Assembly: GCF_017352375.1 (NCBI RefSeq)
Contig: NZ_JAFEVR010000008.1
Location: forward strand, 186,001-250,000
DNA: 64,000 nt
Direction of reading: 5' to 3'
From: Mycolicibacterium sp. S2-37
Lineage (GTDB): Bacteria; Actinomycetota; Actinomycetes; Mycobacteriales; Mycobacteriaceae
Part shown: positions 54,601 to 63,184 of the stretch, piece after piece
Numbering within the stretch: position 1 is the stretch's first letter
How the letters are laid out: every line of letters starts with the position of its first letter
Notes under the pieces: generated by a model
Databases searched by the model: none
The model's input: the letters and a program-made list of their open reading frames with translations, nothing else
Told to the model about the DNA's origin: nothing
Translations under genes and position numbers: made by a program

Positions 54601-55130
54601 CGGACATGTTCACCCGCATGATGCTGTCGCTGGTGGCGACCGGCATTGCGCCGGAGTCGTTCTACGACCTGGACGCCGACGGCAACCGGCAGCGGGCGCA
54701 CTTCGACGGTCTGCCGGTGGAGTTCATCGCCGAGGCGATCTCGACGCTCGGCGCGTCGCTGGTCGCCGGCTTCGACACCTACCACGTGATGAACCCCTAC
54801 GACGACGGCATCAGCATGGACACCTTTGTCGACTGGCTCGTCGATGCGGGGTACGCGATCACCCGGGTGCCGGGATACGGCGCCTGGCTGAGCCGATTCG
54901 AGACGGCGCTGCGCAGCCTGCCGGACAAGCAGCGTCAGGCCTCCTTGCTGCCGCTGCTGCACAACTACCAGAAGCCCGACCACCCGGTGAACGGGTCACT
55001 GGCGCCGGCCGACCATTTCCGGGACGCGGTGCAGCAGGCGGGAATCGGGCCCGACAAGGACATCCCGCACCTGTCGGCGCCGGTCATCGTCAAGTACCCG
55101 ACCGATCTGGAGCTGCTGGGGTTGTTGTAG
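51618..55130 (+). CDS. car: Carboxylic acid reductase
   Basis: A 1170-residue three-domain enzyme, the usual length for mycobacterial CAR. The adenylation domain holds [11 protein letters not shown] (about 246-256) and [10 protein letters not shown]; the carrier domain has LGGDSLSAL with the phosphopantetheine Ser684; the reductase domain has [13 protein letters not shown] (about 778-790) and the Tyr952-x-x-x-Lys956 pair. It activates fatty or aromatic acids with ATP, loads them on the carrier and reduces them with NADPH to aldehydes. AGGGG precedes ATG 51618; ATG 51612 is also possible. It needs a phosphopantetheinyl transferase, not in this window. Confidence 0.96.
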   Translation: MSTSIDARETRRQRRFEQVTSGDAQLIAAKPDPRITAALNTPGAQLADVIRTALTGYAHRPALAQRAVEYVTDAAGRTVAEYQPRFHTITYAETWTRVTALADALTGNPVAPGDRVATLGFTSADYAVVDMAVSIAGAVAVPLQTSAPLTQLHPIFVETEPVAVLTGVEHLGDAVELALTAHLPKRVVVFDYHPQVDAHREAFDDARNRLGDRGVPVESLDDVIAQGTPYAPEPQGREDDLRLLIYTSGSTGTPKGAMYTDRLMANCWRGWLAPEWDTEGKLPAITLNFMPISHIMGRVILYSTLGAGGTAYFAATSDLSTLLVDLALTRPTKLDFVPRIWEMLFQEVQSRVDRRLSDGADRAAVEAEVMAEARENLIGGRQFSAMTGSAPISPELRAWVEDLIDLHLINGYGSTEDGIVLVDNQLRRPPVLDYKLVDVPDLGYFGTDRPYPRGELYIKSTDVIPGYYKRPEVTAELFDADGWYHTGDVMAELGPDQLEYVDRRNNVLKLSQGEFVTVSKLEAAYGAHPSIRQIFVYGNSARSFVLAVIVPTDDVLASVGGDVDAVKPVLSAALQSVAREVGLQGFEVPRDFLVETAPFTLENGLLTGIRKLARPQLKERYGPELEQLYVDLADGQADVLRELRARGAHRPVLETVGRAAGALLGAAAADVAADAQFTDLGGDSLSALTFANLLHDIFGVDVPVGVIVSPASDLAAIAAYVEDQRAGGSTRPTYDTVHGRDAGEVHAKDLTLDKFLDAATLAAAPSLPGPAGEVRTVLLTGATGFLGRYLALQWLERMHEVGGKVIALVRARDDDAARARLDATFDSGDPKLLEHYTTLAAEHLEVLAGDKGEATLGLSQEVWQRLADTVDLIVDPAALVNHVLPYNQLFGPNVVGTAELIRIALTTRIKPYVYVSTIGVGDGIAPGTFVEQADVRQMSATRQVGDNYANGYGNSKWAGEVLLREANDLAGLPVSVFRCDMIMADTTYAGQLNVPDMFTRMMLSLVATGIAPESFYDLDADGNRQRAHFDGLPVEFIAEAISTLGASLVAGFDTYHVMNPYDDGISMDTFVDWLVDAGYAITRVPGYGAWLSRFETALRSLPDKQRQASLLPLLHNYQKPDHPVNGSLAPADHFRDAVQQAGIGPDKDIPHLSAPVIVKYPTDLELLGLL

Positions 55131-55199
55131 CGCAGGGGCGGCGCGGCAGCGACCGCGCGGGCTCTTGGGTACCGTGAGGCACAGTGAGAGAGGGCAGCT

Positions 55200-55886
55200 G
55201 TGGTCACGCATGTATTCTTCGACTTCTTCGGCACGCTGGTCGACTATGACGCGTCGGTGCATCCAGCAATCCGCAATGCGCCCTTGGACTTTGCGCGGCG
55301 CGTGGGTGTGGAGATCTCCGAAGAGGAGTCTAATGCGCACTGGCAGAGGGTCTGGGACGATCTCGATGCCGACGCTGATCGAACAGGTCGCGAGTTCTCG
55401 ATGCATGACGTGGCACACCGTTACTGGCGTTCGCTCGGATCTCCTCGGCTGGAATCGGATTCCATCGAGGAATTGATCGCCGAGTATTTCGACGCGTGGA
55501 CGCAGGACGTGCGCATTGCGGCGGGGGCCCTCGAGTGCGTCGCCGATCTCGCCACCGATCACACGCTGGCGATCGTCAGCAATACCCACGACTCCAGGTT
55601 GGTTCCGCGGTTGGCGCGACAGTTCGGCCTGCACCAGAGGATGAGCGGTGTCGTCACCTCCGTCGATGTCGGCTGGCGCAAACCGCACCCGTCGATCTTC
55701 CACGCCGCCCTTCGCGACGGCGAGGTGTCCCCCGCCGACGCAGTCTTCGTTGGAGACAATTGGGTCGCCGACGTGGACGGACCTCGACGGGTGGGCATGT
55801 CGGCGATCTATGTGGGTCCACCCACACACGATCGCGAAGCTGTCCCGCTCGAAGACGTTCCGAAGGTCGTCCGGTCACTCGGCTGA
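55200..55886 (+). CDS. HAD-superfamily hydrolase (HAD-IA)
   Basis: A 228-residue protein starting at GTG 55200. FFDFFGTLVD supplies the nucleophile Asp8; Phe10 takes the place of the second Asp of phosphatase-type DxDxT, as in haloacid-dehalogenase-like members. SNTHDS is motif II, the Lys in VGWRKPHPSIF motif III, and VGDNWVADVDGPRRVGM motif IV. It could be a phosphatase with a relaxed motif or a dehalogenase. It lies 69 nt after car and may be independent. Substrate unknown. Confidence 0.87.
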   Translation: MVTHVFFDFFGTLVDYDASVHPAIRNAPLDFARRVGVEISEEESNAHWQRVWDDLDADADRTGREFSMHDVAHRYWRSLGSPRLESDSIEELIAEYFDAWTQDVRIAAGALECVADLATDHTLAIVSNTHDSRLVPRLARQFGLHQRMSGVVTSVDVGWRKPHPSIFHAALRDGEVSPADAVFVGDNWVADVDGPRRVGMSAIYVGPPTHDREAVPLEDVPKVVRSLG

Positions 55887-55919
55887 GTTTCGGAATTGCA
55901 TTGCGGGACAATGCCGTCG

Positions 55920-56972
55920 CTAACCGCTGGCACTCGACCCTTCGGTGTTGAGGAGCAGGATCCGCGCTTCGGGACCGAGTTCGAGTCGCGAGCGCGCCGG
56001 TTCGGCCGCCAGGATCCCCAGCGCAGCCAGGCCGGCGGCGCCACAGGGGCCGGCATCGATTCCCACCGCGGCCAGTTCGGCCACGGCCTCCGCGGCCGCC
56101 TGATCGTCGACGACCACGGCGCCGACGAGTCCGCGCTGCAGGTCGGGCCAGGCGAGGTAGGCGGGGGTGCCGCAGTTCAGTCCGGCCATGCTGGTGTGAC
56201 CGGTGGGCACGGTGGTCAGCTCGCCGGCGGCCAAGCTCGTCCGTAGACAGTCGGCGACGTCGGGCTCGACGCTGACGACGCGACAGTCGTCCCGGGAGCG
56301 AGCGAAGGTGACCGCGGCGTGGGCGAGCGAGCCGACTCCGGCCGGGACGATGATGAGATCGATGTCGGCACCGAGTTCAGCTGCCTGTTCGGCAGCCTCG
56401 TCGAATAGGGTGGCGTACCCGTCGACGATCCACTGCGGAACCTCCTCGTATCCCGGCCATGACGTGTCCTGCACCAGCAGTGCGTCCGGAAGGCCGTCGG
56501 CGAGCGCGGCGGCGTGCTGGACGGCGTCGTCGTAGGACATGTCGAGGACGCGCACCTCGGCCCCTTCCGCACGGACCAGATCGATGGCCCGCTCCGAGAC
56601 ACCACGCGGAATGACGACTGTGGCCGGAAGCTTCATCAGTGCCGCCATCCGCGCCACGGCGCGTCCATGGTTGCCGTCGGTGGCGGTCACGAGTCGGGGC
56701 CTGTCGACGGTGCTGCGCTGTAGCGCACGATGAACAGCCCAGGACGCGCCGAGCATCTTGAATGCCGGCAATCCGAGTCGCAGTGACTCGTCCTTGACGA
56801 GCACCGCACCCATTCTGAGCCTTTCGGCCACTGACGGGAGCGCCACCATCGGGGTCACGGCGTACCCGGGCAGGGTCCGGTGGAATCGCCGGATGTCGTC
56901 GGTCGACCGCGGTTCGGCGGCGCGGCCGGGAACCCAGCTGGGGTTGAGCAGAAACGGTTCGGTTGTCAGCAC
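55920..56972 (-). CDS. PLP-dependent ammonia-lyase, diaminopropionate ammonia-lyase-like
   Basis: A 350-residue fold-type II PLP enzyme. Lys72 in LRLGLPAFKMLGA binds PLP, TATDGNHGRAVARM is the phosphate/substrate loop, and VPAGVGSLAHAA the second phosphate site. The SRLGLxAFK-type sequence and TSWPGYEEVPQWIVDGY match diaminopropionate ammonia-lyase (DpaL) rather than threonine dehydratase; DpaL gives pyruvate and two ammonia. The protein is a little shorter than E. coli DpaL (398). GTG 56972 has a near-ideal AGGAGG site. It is divergent from a LysR-type gene that probably controls it. Confidence 0.82.
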   Translation of the reverse strand: MLTTEPFLLNPSWVPGRAAEPRSTDDIRRFHRTLPGYAVTPMVALPSVAERLRMGAVLVKDESLRLGLPAFKMLGASWAVHRALQRSTVDRPRLVTATDGNHGRAVARMAALMKLPATVVIPRGVSERAIDLVRAEGAEVRVLDMSYDDAVQHAAALADGLPDALLVQDTSWPGYEEVPQWIVDGYATLFDEAAEQAAELGADIDLIIVPAGVGSLAHAAVTFARSRDDCRVVSVEPDVADCLRTSLAAGELTTVPTGHTSMAGLNCGTPAYLAWPDLQRGLVGAVVVDDQAAAEAVAELAAVGIDAGPCGAAGLAALGILAAEPARSRLELGPEARILLLNTEGSSASG

Positions 56973-57030
56973 GACACACCTCCTGCAGGGAAGACTAGGC
57001 ACAGTGCAGGCGACACAAAATCATCGATTC

Positions 57031-57048
57031 CTGCCGTCAATCCGGCAG
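57031..57048. promoter_or_regulatory. Candidate LysR-type binding dyad
   Basis: CTGCCG-TCAATC-CGGCAG is a dyad with 6-bp perfect arms between the divergent ammonia-lyase gene (start 56972) and the LysR gene (start 57078). Position and size suit a LysR recognition site, although the usual T-N11-A form is not strict. Confidence 0.45.
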
Positions 57049-57077
57049 CATCGCTGAAGTGTTCCTAGGATCGGGTG

Positions 57078-57992
57078 ATGCTGGACGTCCGCCGATTGCG
57101 ATTCCTTGTCGAGCTGAGCCAGCGCGGCACCATCGCGGCGGTGGCCTCCGCTCTGCATATGAGCCCGTCGGGCATCTCCCAACAACTCGCACTCCTCGAA
57201 CGGGAAGCCGGAGCCGCATTACTCGAACGCATCGGGCGGGGGGTGCGGCTCACCGAAGCGGGTCAGCGACTTGCCGAGCGGGGCGCCGACATCCTGGCCG
57301 CGCTCGAATCGGCCCAGTCTGAACTGCGGTCTCCAGAGGAGCCGCCAACCGGCACCTGTCGGGTGGCGGCGTTCGCGAGCGCCGCTCGGGCGCTGGTTCC
57401 CGCCCTGCTCGACTGCCAGCATCGTCACCCGGGGCTGCGGGTCGAACTCGTCGAATCCGAGCCCGAAGTCGCGGTGCCGGCACTGCTCACCGGGGACTTC
57501 GACCTCGTCGTGAGCGAGGAGTATCCCAGCAGCACACCGACGCTGCCACGCCACGTTCACCGCGAGATCCTCGCCGAGGATCCCCTGGAGATCGTCCTCG
57601 CGTCATCGCTGCTGGGCGCGCGCGACTTCGCGAGAACGGCGAGGAGTCTGCCCTGGGCGCTGGAACCCGTCGGTGCGGCATCGCGTTCCTGGGCGGTGCA
57701 GCACTGCCTAAGCCTGGGGTTCACGCCCACCGTGCAGTACGAGTCCTATGACCTCAACCTCCTGCTGCTGGTGGTCCACCAGAGCGCCGCCGCCAGCATC
57801 CTGCCCCGGTTGGTGCTGCCACCGCAGCGGGAGACCGCGTCGCTGGTCAGACTGGAGACCGGCTGGTCGCGACGACTGGTCGCGCTGACCCGCCGCGCGC
57901 GAGCGGGAGACCCGTCCGTCGCGGCTGTCCGACGGTCGCTGCAGGGTCAATTCCGTGAATCGGTAGTTCCAGTGACGAATCGTCTGCAGTGA
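57078..57992 (+). CDS. LysR-family transcriptional regulator
   Basis: A 304-residue LysR protein. The N-terminal winged helix-turn-helix reads LRFLVELSQRGTIAAVASALHMSPSGISQQLALLEREAG in consecutive parts, and the substrate domain begins RVAAFASAARALVPALL. ATG 57078 or the preceding GTG 57075 starts it. It is divergent from the DpaL-like gene and 70 nt upstream of pxpA on the same strand, so it may control both sides. The last 25 residues are an uncommon basic and hydrophobic tail. Confidence 0.9.
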   Translation: MLDVRRLRFLVELSQRGTIAAVASALHMSPSGISQQLALLEREAGAALLERIGRGVRLTEAGQRLAERGADILAALESAQSELRSPEEPPTGTCRVAAFASAARALVPALLDCQHRHPGLRVELVESEPEVAVPALLTGDFDLVVSEEYPSSTPTLPRHVHREILAEDPLEIVLASSLLGARDFARTARSLPWALEPVGAASRSWAVQHCLSLGFTPTVQYESYDLNLLLLVVHQSAAASILPRLVLPPQRETASLVRLETGWSRRLVALTRRARAGDPSVAAVRRSLQGQFRESVVPVTNRLQ

Positions 57993-58062
57993 CTGACGCT
58001 GTTCCTGGGTGAGCCGGCCGGGGATACTCGGAGCACAACGACCCTACGAGGGCAGGAGACCC

Positions 58063-58824
58063 ATGGCGCCGCAAGTAGCGTTGACGACGGATATCGGTGA
58101 GGGACTTGGCCGCTGGAGCCTCGGTGACGACGATGCCCTGCTCGAGATCGTCACCAGCGCGAACATCGCCTGCGGCTTTCACGGCGGCGACCCGGGCATC
58201 ATGCGACGAACGTGTGCGATCTCGGTGAAGAACGGTGTGGCGATCGGCGCTCAGGTGAGCTACCGCGACCTGCACGGCTTCGGCCGCCGCTACATCGCCA
58301 TGCCCGGTAACGAACTGCGCGATGACCTGCTGTACCAGATCGGTGCGCTCGAGGTGTTCGCGCGCCTGGCAGGCGGCAAGGTCGATTTCGTGCGCGCCCA
58401 CGGCGCACTGTGGACCGTCGTCACCAAGAACACTGAACACGCACAGGCACTCGTGGACGCCACCGTCGAATACGGCGGAGACCTACCGCTTCTCGCTTCG
58501 CCGGGCACCGAGGTGTGGCGGCTCGGCGAAGAGGCCGGCCTGAGAATGGTCGCCGAGGCTTTCGTCGACCGGGCCTATACCCCGGAGGGCCTGCTGCAGT
58601 CCCGCCTCGAGCCGAACGCGTTGCTGACCGATGCCGATGCCGCCTCGGCACGCGCCGTGCAGATGGTCAAGGAGGGTCACCTCACGGCCAACGACGGCAG
58701 CGAGGTCGACGTCACCGCGGAGGCGCTGCTCGTGCACTGCGACACCCCCGGCGCCGTCGACATCGCGCGCAAGACCCGGGCCGCGCTCGAAGCTGCCGGG
58801 GTCGAGCTCGTACCCATTCGGTGA
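58063..58824 (+). CDS. pxpA: 5-oxoprolinase subunit A (LamB/YcsF family)
   Basis: A 253-residue PxpA. The block TDIGEGLG, SANIACGFHGGDPGIM and the later VRAHGALW and EAFVDRAYTPEGLL are the family's conserved motifs; EVDVTAEALLVHCDTPGAV is the C-terminal signature. PxpABC hydrolyses 5-oxoproline to glutamate with ATP in bacteria. ATG 58063 has a clear AGGAGA site. The stop overlaps pxpB by 4 nt. The first motif starts TDIGEG rather than the usual DLNCDLGE, a notable departure that may reflect a different lactam substrate. Confidence 0.88.
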   Translation: MAPQVALTTDIGEGLGRWSLGDDDALLEIVTSANIACGFHGGDPGIMRRTCAISVKNGVAIGAQVSYRDLHGFGRRYIAMPGNELRDDLLYQIGALEVFARLAGGKVDFVRAHGALWTVVTKNTEHAQALVDATVEYGGDLPLLASPGTEVWRLGEEAGLRMVAEAFVDRAYTPEGLLQSRLEPNALLTDADAASARAVQMVKEGHLTANDGSEVDVTAEALLVHCDTPGAVDIARKTRAALEAAGVELVPIR

Positions 58825-59459
58825 CGTCTCGAGTGGACGTCGCGCCCGCCCTGCGGCCCTGTGGCGAGCATGCGTGGCTGCTCGATCTCGACGACAACCG
58901 CACGGTTCACCGCTGGGCCGCAACGATCCGGCTCGCCGAACTGCCAGGCGTGCGCGAGGTGGTACCCGGACTGACCACCCTGCTCGTCACCTTCGATCCC
59001 GACGTGACGAACGCGTCCGCGTTGCGCGCCGCGCTGGGCACGTTGCAACCGTGTTCCGAACAGTCGAGCCATCGCGATCATCACGTCATCGACGTGCGGT
59101 ACGACGGTGAGGACCTGGATGAGGTGTCGGAGCTGACCGGCCTGACCGTCGCCGAAGTGATTGCCGCTCATACCGAGAGCGTCTGGAGCGTCGCATTCTG
59201 CGGCTTCGCTCCCGGTTTCTCCTACCTGGTCGGCGGTGATCCGCGGTTGTATGTGCCCCGGCGCGACGAGGCGCGCGTCCGCGTACCCGCCGGCGCTGTC
59301 GCCATCGCCGGCGAGTTCTCGGCGGTCTACCCCCGGGTCTCGCCCGGCGGTTGGCAACTGCTCGGCCACACCGACGCCGTCCTGTGGGACTCCGATGCCG
59401 ACCCGCCCGCCGTCCTGCGCCCCGGAGCGGTGGTGCGATTCCGTCGTGTCGGCCGATGA
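58821..59459 (+). CDS. pxpB: 5-oxoprolinase subunit B (KipI family)
   Basis: A 212-residue PxpB/KipI-family protein. FCGFAPGFSYLVGGDPRL, VPRRDEARVRVPAGAVAIAG and SPGGWQLLGHTDAVLWD are the family's hallmark blocks. It pairs with PxpC (here also adjacent) in ATP-dependent lactam opening. The GTG start at 58821 overlaps pxpA by 4 nt, and its end overlaps pxpC (ATGA). An additional N-terminal part (about 1-80) is the usual KipI domain 1. Confidence 0.9.
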   Translation: MTSRVDVAPALRPCGEHAWLLDLDDNRTVHRWAATIRLAELPGVREVVPGLTTLLVTFDPDVTNASALRAALGTLQPCSEQSSHRDHHVIDVRYDGEDLDEVSELTGLTVAEVIAAHTESVWSVAFCGFAPGFSYLVGGDPRLYVPRRDEARVRVPAGAVAIAGEFSAVYPRVSPGGWQLLGHTDAVLWDSDADPPAVLRPGAVVRFRRVGR

Positions 59460-60331
59460 GTCGGCTCACTGTCGAGTCGGTCGGCGTACTGGCACTTCTA
59501 GAAGACCGCGGTCGACACGGACTGGCGCACCTCGGTGTGGGGCAGTCCGGTGCCGCTGACCGCACCTCCTACGAACTGGCGAACAGACTTGTGGGTAATC
59601 TGCCGGGCGCACCGTGCCTCGAAGTAACCCTTGGCCGCATGTCATTCACCGTCGATGTAACGACGTTGATCGCGTTGACTGGCGCGCCGGTCGCTGTCAC
59701 GTGCGGCGGTCGCGCACACGGCATGAACACGGCGTTCGCGGCGCCGGCCGGACATCGAATCACTCTCGGCGCCCCCGACGCCGGGCTACGCACCTATGTC
59801 GCGGTCCGCGGCGGCCTGCGCGGCCAGAACGTGCTCGGATCCATGTCGTGGGACACCATGGCCCGGCTCGGGACGCCTCCGCTACGAGCCGGTGACGTCC
59901 TACCCCTGGGTGGCGCCGCATCCGATTGGCCCGCAATCGATTTCGCGCCCGTTGCTGCGTGCGGGACGGAGCCGCTGGTACTGCCGCTGCGACTCGGGCC
60001 CCGTGATGACTGGTTCTGCGACGAGGCCCTGGACCGATTGGGCAGCGCGGAATTCACCGTCACCGCTGATGCGGATCGGGTGGGGATCAGGCTCGACGGT
60101 CCCGACCTTCCGCGTCGGCGCAGCGGTGAACTCGGCAGCGAAGGCGTGGTACACGGCGCACTGCAGGTCCCCACCAGGGGCCGACCGACACTTTTCCTGG
60201 CCGACCGGCCGGTGACGGGCGGCTACCCGGTCATCGGTGTCGTGCCGGAAGTGGCTGCCCACCGAGCCGCCCAAGCGGTGCCCGGTTCCCGCATCCGCTT
60301 CGCCGTCGCGGGTCGCACTGGCAACGACTGA
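59456..60331 (+). CDS. pxpC: 5-oxoprolinase subunit C (KipA family)
   Basis: A 291-residue PxpC. ESVGVLALLEDRGRHGLAHLGVGQSGAAD is matched in order at the N-terminus, with GGLRGQNVLGSMSWDTMARLG, and the C-terminal DRPVTGGYPVIGVV is nearly invariant in the family. It forms the biotin-carboxylase-like ATP-using partner of PxpB, without biotin. It completes a pxpABC set with 4-nt overlaps throughout, so co-translation is likely. A 104-nt gap follows before the oxidoreductase gene. Confidence 0.9.
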   Translation: MSRLTVESVGVLALLEDRGRHGLAHLGVGQSGAADRTSYELANRLVGNLPGAPCLEVTLGRMSFTVDVTTLIALTGAPVAVTCGGRAHGMNTAFAAPAGHRITLGAPDAGLRTYVAVRGGLRGQNVLGSMSWDTMARLGTPPLRAGDVLPLGGAASDWPAIDFAPVAACGTEPLVLPLRLGPRDDWFCDEALDRLGSAEFTVTADADRVGIRLDGPDLPRRRSGELGSEGVVHGALQVPTRGRPTLFLADRPVTGGYPVIGVVPEVAAHRAAQAVPGSRIRFAVAGRTGND

Positions 60332-60435
60332 CAAAGAGCGGTGGTCCACTTGGCTAGTAGTGACATGGATGGGCATCGGCTTCGTAACCTAACGTGGCGT
60401 ACCTCACAGCGAATAAACAGAGAGGACGGTCACGT

Positions 60436-61389
60436 ATGCCCGCGACCTTCGGGCTGGCCGTGGAGAACTTCACCTCGGCCCAGAAGACCCCCCAGATCGA
60501 CGAGTTGCTCGCGACGGCCCGCCGCGCCGAACAACTCGGATTCACCTCGCTGTGGGGATGGGACCACCTGTTCCTGGGCAGCCGCCAACCCTTCCCGCAG
60601 TTGGAGGTCCTCACCACGCTGGCTGTCCTGGCCAGCCACACATCCGACATCACCCTGGGAACGGGCGTGCTCGTCCTGCCGATCCGGGATCCGGCACTGC
60701 TGGCCAAGACCGCCGCGACGATCCAGGCGATCTCCAACGGCCGGTTGCGCCTCGGCGTCGCAGCGGGCTGGTACGAACGCGAATTCGAAGCCACCGGAAC
60801 GTCGTTCAAAGGCCGCGGGAAGATCTTCGAACGCAATCTCGAGATCTGCATGAACCTGTGGACCCAGGAAGAGGTCACCGGTACGTGGGACGACCTGTCG
60901 TTCCGCCGCGTCAAGATGCTGCCGCTCCCCCAGCCGCGTCCCCAGGTCCTCATCGGCGGCTACGTCGACCGCGTGCTCAAACGGGTCGCCACCCTCGGTG
61001 ATGGCTGGTTGACGTACTTCTACACCGCTGAGGCCTTCACCGAGTCCTGGACCAAGATCTGCCGGTTCGCCGAGGAGGCGGGCCGCGACCCGGCCGAGCT
61101 GCACTCCCTCAACCAGCTGCCGATCTGCATCGGCAACTCCAGAGAAGAAGCACAAGCCCTCACCGGGCCGTGGCTGGCGTCGTACTTCGACACCCCCGAC
61201 TGGAGCAGTGCCACCCCGCAGAGCGCGATCTGCGGCACGCCGGATGACTGCGCAGAGCAGATCGCGGCGCACCTCGACGCCGGCGTCCAGGAGATCTGCC
61301 TGGTGCCCCACGCCTACGACCCAGAGCAGGTGGAGCGGTTCGCTGCCGAGGTCCGCCCGCTGCTCGGCACTATGGTGGGGGCGGCATGA
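60436..61389 (+). CDS. LLM-class F420-dependent oxidoreductase (pxp cluster)
   Basis: A 317-residue luciferase-like protein. FGLAVENFTSAQKTPQID, GWDHLFLG, TLGTGVLVLPIRDPALLAKTAATIQAISNGRLRLGVAAGW in consecutive blocks and VLIGGYVDRVLKR are typical of the F420-binding branch. ATG 60436 was chosen with GAGAGGA upstream; the frame extends further but is intergenic. Its stop overlaps the CoA-transferase alpha gene. It probably reduces or oxygenates an intermediate in this pathway. FMN-dependent monooxygenase activity cannot be excluded. Confidence 0.86.
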   Translation: MPATFGLAVENFTSAQKTPQIDELLATARRAEQLGFTSLWGWDHLFLGSRQPFPQLEVLTTLAVLASHTSDITLGTGVLVLPIRDPALLAKTAATIQAISNGRLRLGVAAGWYEREFEATGTSFKGRGKIFERNLEICMNLWTQEEVTGTWDDLSFRRVKMLPLPQPRPQVLIGGYVDRVLKRVATLGDGWLTYFYTAEAFTESWTKICRFAEEAGRDPAELHSLNQLPICIGNSREEAQALTGPWLASYFDTPDWSSATPQSAICGTPDDCAEQIAAHLDAGVQEICLVPHAYDPEQVERFAAEVRPLLGTMVGAA

Positions 61390-62351
61390 GTGGACGGGTG
61401 ACGACGCTCGGGGTGACCGACGCCCGCGCGGAACTGGAAGCGCTCAGCCGAGTGAGCGTCGACAAGCTGAGCACCGCGGCCGAGGCGGTGCGCCGGCTCG
61501 TCCCCAACGGCGCCCTGGTCGGCGTCGGCGGCACCAATCACGCCCGCACCCCGATGGCACTGCTGATCGAGATCCTGCGTCAGGGCCGGTCCGGGTTGAC
61601 GATGACCCGACCGCTGTCGTGCATCGAGGCCGAGCTCATGTTGGCCACCGATACGGCTGAGCGGATCATGACCAGCTGGGTCGGTGTCGGTCACGGCTGG
61701 GGTCTGGCCCCCGTCGTACGGCGCCTGGTCGAAGCAGGTCGCCCAGTGTTCGAGGAGTGGAGCCATCTCGGAATCGGGTTGCGCTACAAGGCCGGAGCCA
61801 TGGGAGTGCCCTATCTGCCCACGGTCAGCATGCTGGGCTCCGACATCGATCACCAGCTCGACCTGGCGAAGGTCACCTGCCCCTACACCGGCCAGATCCT
61901 CAACGCCGTCCCCAGCCTCAACCCCGACGTCGCACTCATCCACGTGCAGCGCGCCGATCGACAGGGCAACGCTCAGATCGACGGTTACCAGTTGATGGAC
62001 GCCGATCTGGCGCTGGCCGCGCGGCGGGTGATCCTCACCGCCGAGGAGATCGTCGACACCGACGAGTTCCGTCGCGACCCCGCACGGACGGTCATCCCGG
62101 GCTTCGCGGTCGACGCGGTCGTGCACCAGCCGATGGGCGCCTACCCGCACGAGTGCTATGGGCATTACGAAGCCGATCTCGACGAATTCACCGCCTACAT
62201 GCAGGCGGTGAAATCCGGTGGCGTCGAGGGTGCCCGGGCGTATGTGGCGGCCCTGACCGCATATCCCGACCACGACGCCTTCTGCGCCTCGCTGGATCCG
62301 ACCCGGCTGGCGGCGTTACGACGAACCGCAGAGGAGATGCTCCCGCGATGA
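61386..62351 (+). CDS. Class I CoA-transferase family protein, subunit A
   Basis: A 321-residue protein of the glutaconate-CoA-transferase/IpdA-like alpha family. GALVGVGGTNHARTPMALLIEIL and ERIMTSWVGVGHGWGLAPVVRR are family blocks, with NPDVALIHVQRADRQGNAQI typical of class I alpha subunits. It pairs with the next gene. It overlaps both neighbours by 4 nt. The reaction could be CoA transfer to a carboxylic acid, or ring hydrolysis as known for IpdAB in steroid catabolism. Confidence 0.85.
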   Translation: MSGRVTTLGVTDARAELEALSRVSVDKLSTAAEAVRRLVPNGALVGVGGTNHARTPMALLIEILRQGRSGLTMTRPLSCIEAELMLATDTAERIMTSWVGVGHGWGLAPVVRRLVEAGRPVFEEWSHLGIGLRYKAGAMGVPYLPTVSMLGSDIDHQLDLAKVTCPYTGQILNAVPSLNPDVALIHVQRADRQGNAQIDGYQLMDADLALAARRVILTAEEIVDTDEFRRDPARTVIPGFAVDAVVHQPMGAYPHECYGHYEADLDEFTAYMQAVKSGGVEGARAYVAALTAYPDHDAFCASLDPTRLAALRRTAEEMLPR

Positions 62352-63184
62352 CCGACTCCCTCACCCACCAGACCGCCGTCGACATGAGATCCACAGGCGG
62401 ACAACAGCATCCCGATGCCCGCCCGGACGAGATCATGACGATCGCGGCAAGCCGTCTGCTCGAAGACGGCAAGGTCCTCTTCGCCGGCATCGGGCAACCC
62501 CTGGTGGCCGCAGCGATCGCGAAGCGCCGCCAGGCGCCGAAGCTCACCGTGCTCCTCGAAGGCGGCATGATCGGCATTGAATTGCTGCCCGGCCACCTGC
62601 CGGCATCAACGAACGAGGTTCGCGCGGCCGTCGGCGCCCAGATGGTGACCAGTGCCACCGACATCTTCCTGATGGCCCAACGTGGATTCTTCGACTACGG
62701 CTTCATCGGTGTCGCCCAGATCGATCAGTACGGCAACGTCAACACCAGTATCGTCGGCGATCCGCAACAGCCATCGGTCCGCTTACCCGGCCCCGGCGGC
62801 GCCAATGACATCGCCTCGATGTGCAACCAGGTTGTCGTGGTGACCCAGCATGAGCCGCGACGCTTCGTCGAGAAGGTCGACTTCGTCACCAGCCCAGGTT
62901 TCTTGAGCGGTGGCACCAGTCGCCGCGACAGCGGACTCATCTACGGCGGTCCTGCCTGGGTCGTCACCGATCTGGCACTGCTCGATTTCGCCCCCGACTC
63001 GCACCGGATGAGAATTCGGGCGTTGCAGGCCGGTGTCACCGTCGACCAGGTGCGGGCAGCGACCGGTTTCGAGTTGCTCGTCCACGACGACGTCTACCGA
63101 CTCCCGCCGGTCGACGGCGACGAACTCGCGCTGTTGCGATACCTCGTCAACGGCGGGACACCAGAGCTGGAGGTGACGAGATGA
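62348..63184 (+). CDS. Class I CoA-transferase family protein, subunit B
   Basis: A 278-residue beta subunit. Residues LLEGGMIG (about 69-76) occupy the usual place of the catalytic Glu (Glu71) of class I CoA-transferases, where glutaconate CoA-transferases have ExG. The later FGFIGVAQIDQYGNVNTS-like block and SGGTSRRDSGLIYGGPAWVVTDLALLDF are also typical. An N-terminal extension of about 25 residues is polar. Overlaps of 4 nt tie it to the alpha subunit and to the FAD-subunit gene. Confidence 0.85.
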   Translation: MTDSLTHQTAVDMRSTGGQQHPDARPDEIMTIAASRLLEDGKVLFAGIGQPLVAAAIAKRRQAPKLTVLLEGGMIGIELLPGHLPASTNEVRAAVGAQMVTSATDIFLMAQRGFFDYGFIGVAQIDQYGNVNTSIVGDPQQPSVRLPGPGGANDIASMCNQVVVVTQHEPRRFVEKVDFVTSPGFLSGGTSRRDSGLIYGGPAWVVTDLALLDFAPDSHRMRIRALQAGVTVDQVRAATGFELLVHDDVYRLPPVDGDELALLRYLVNGGTPELEVTR

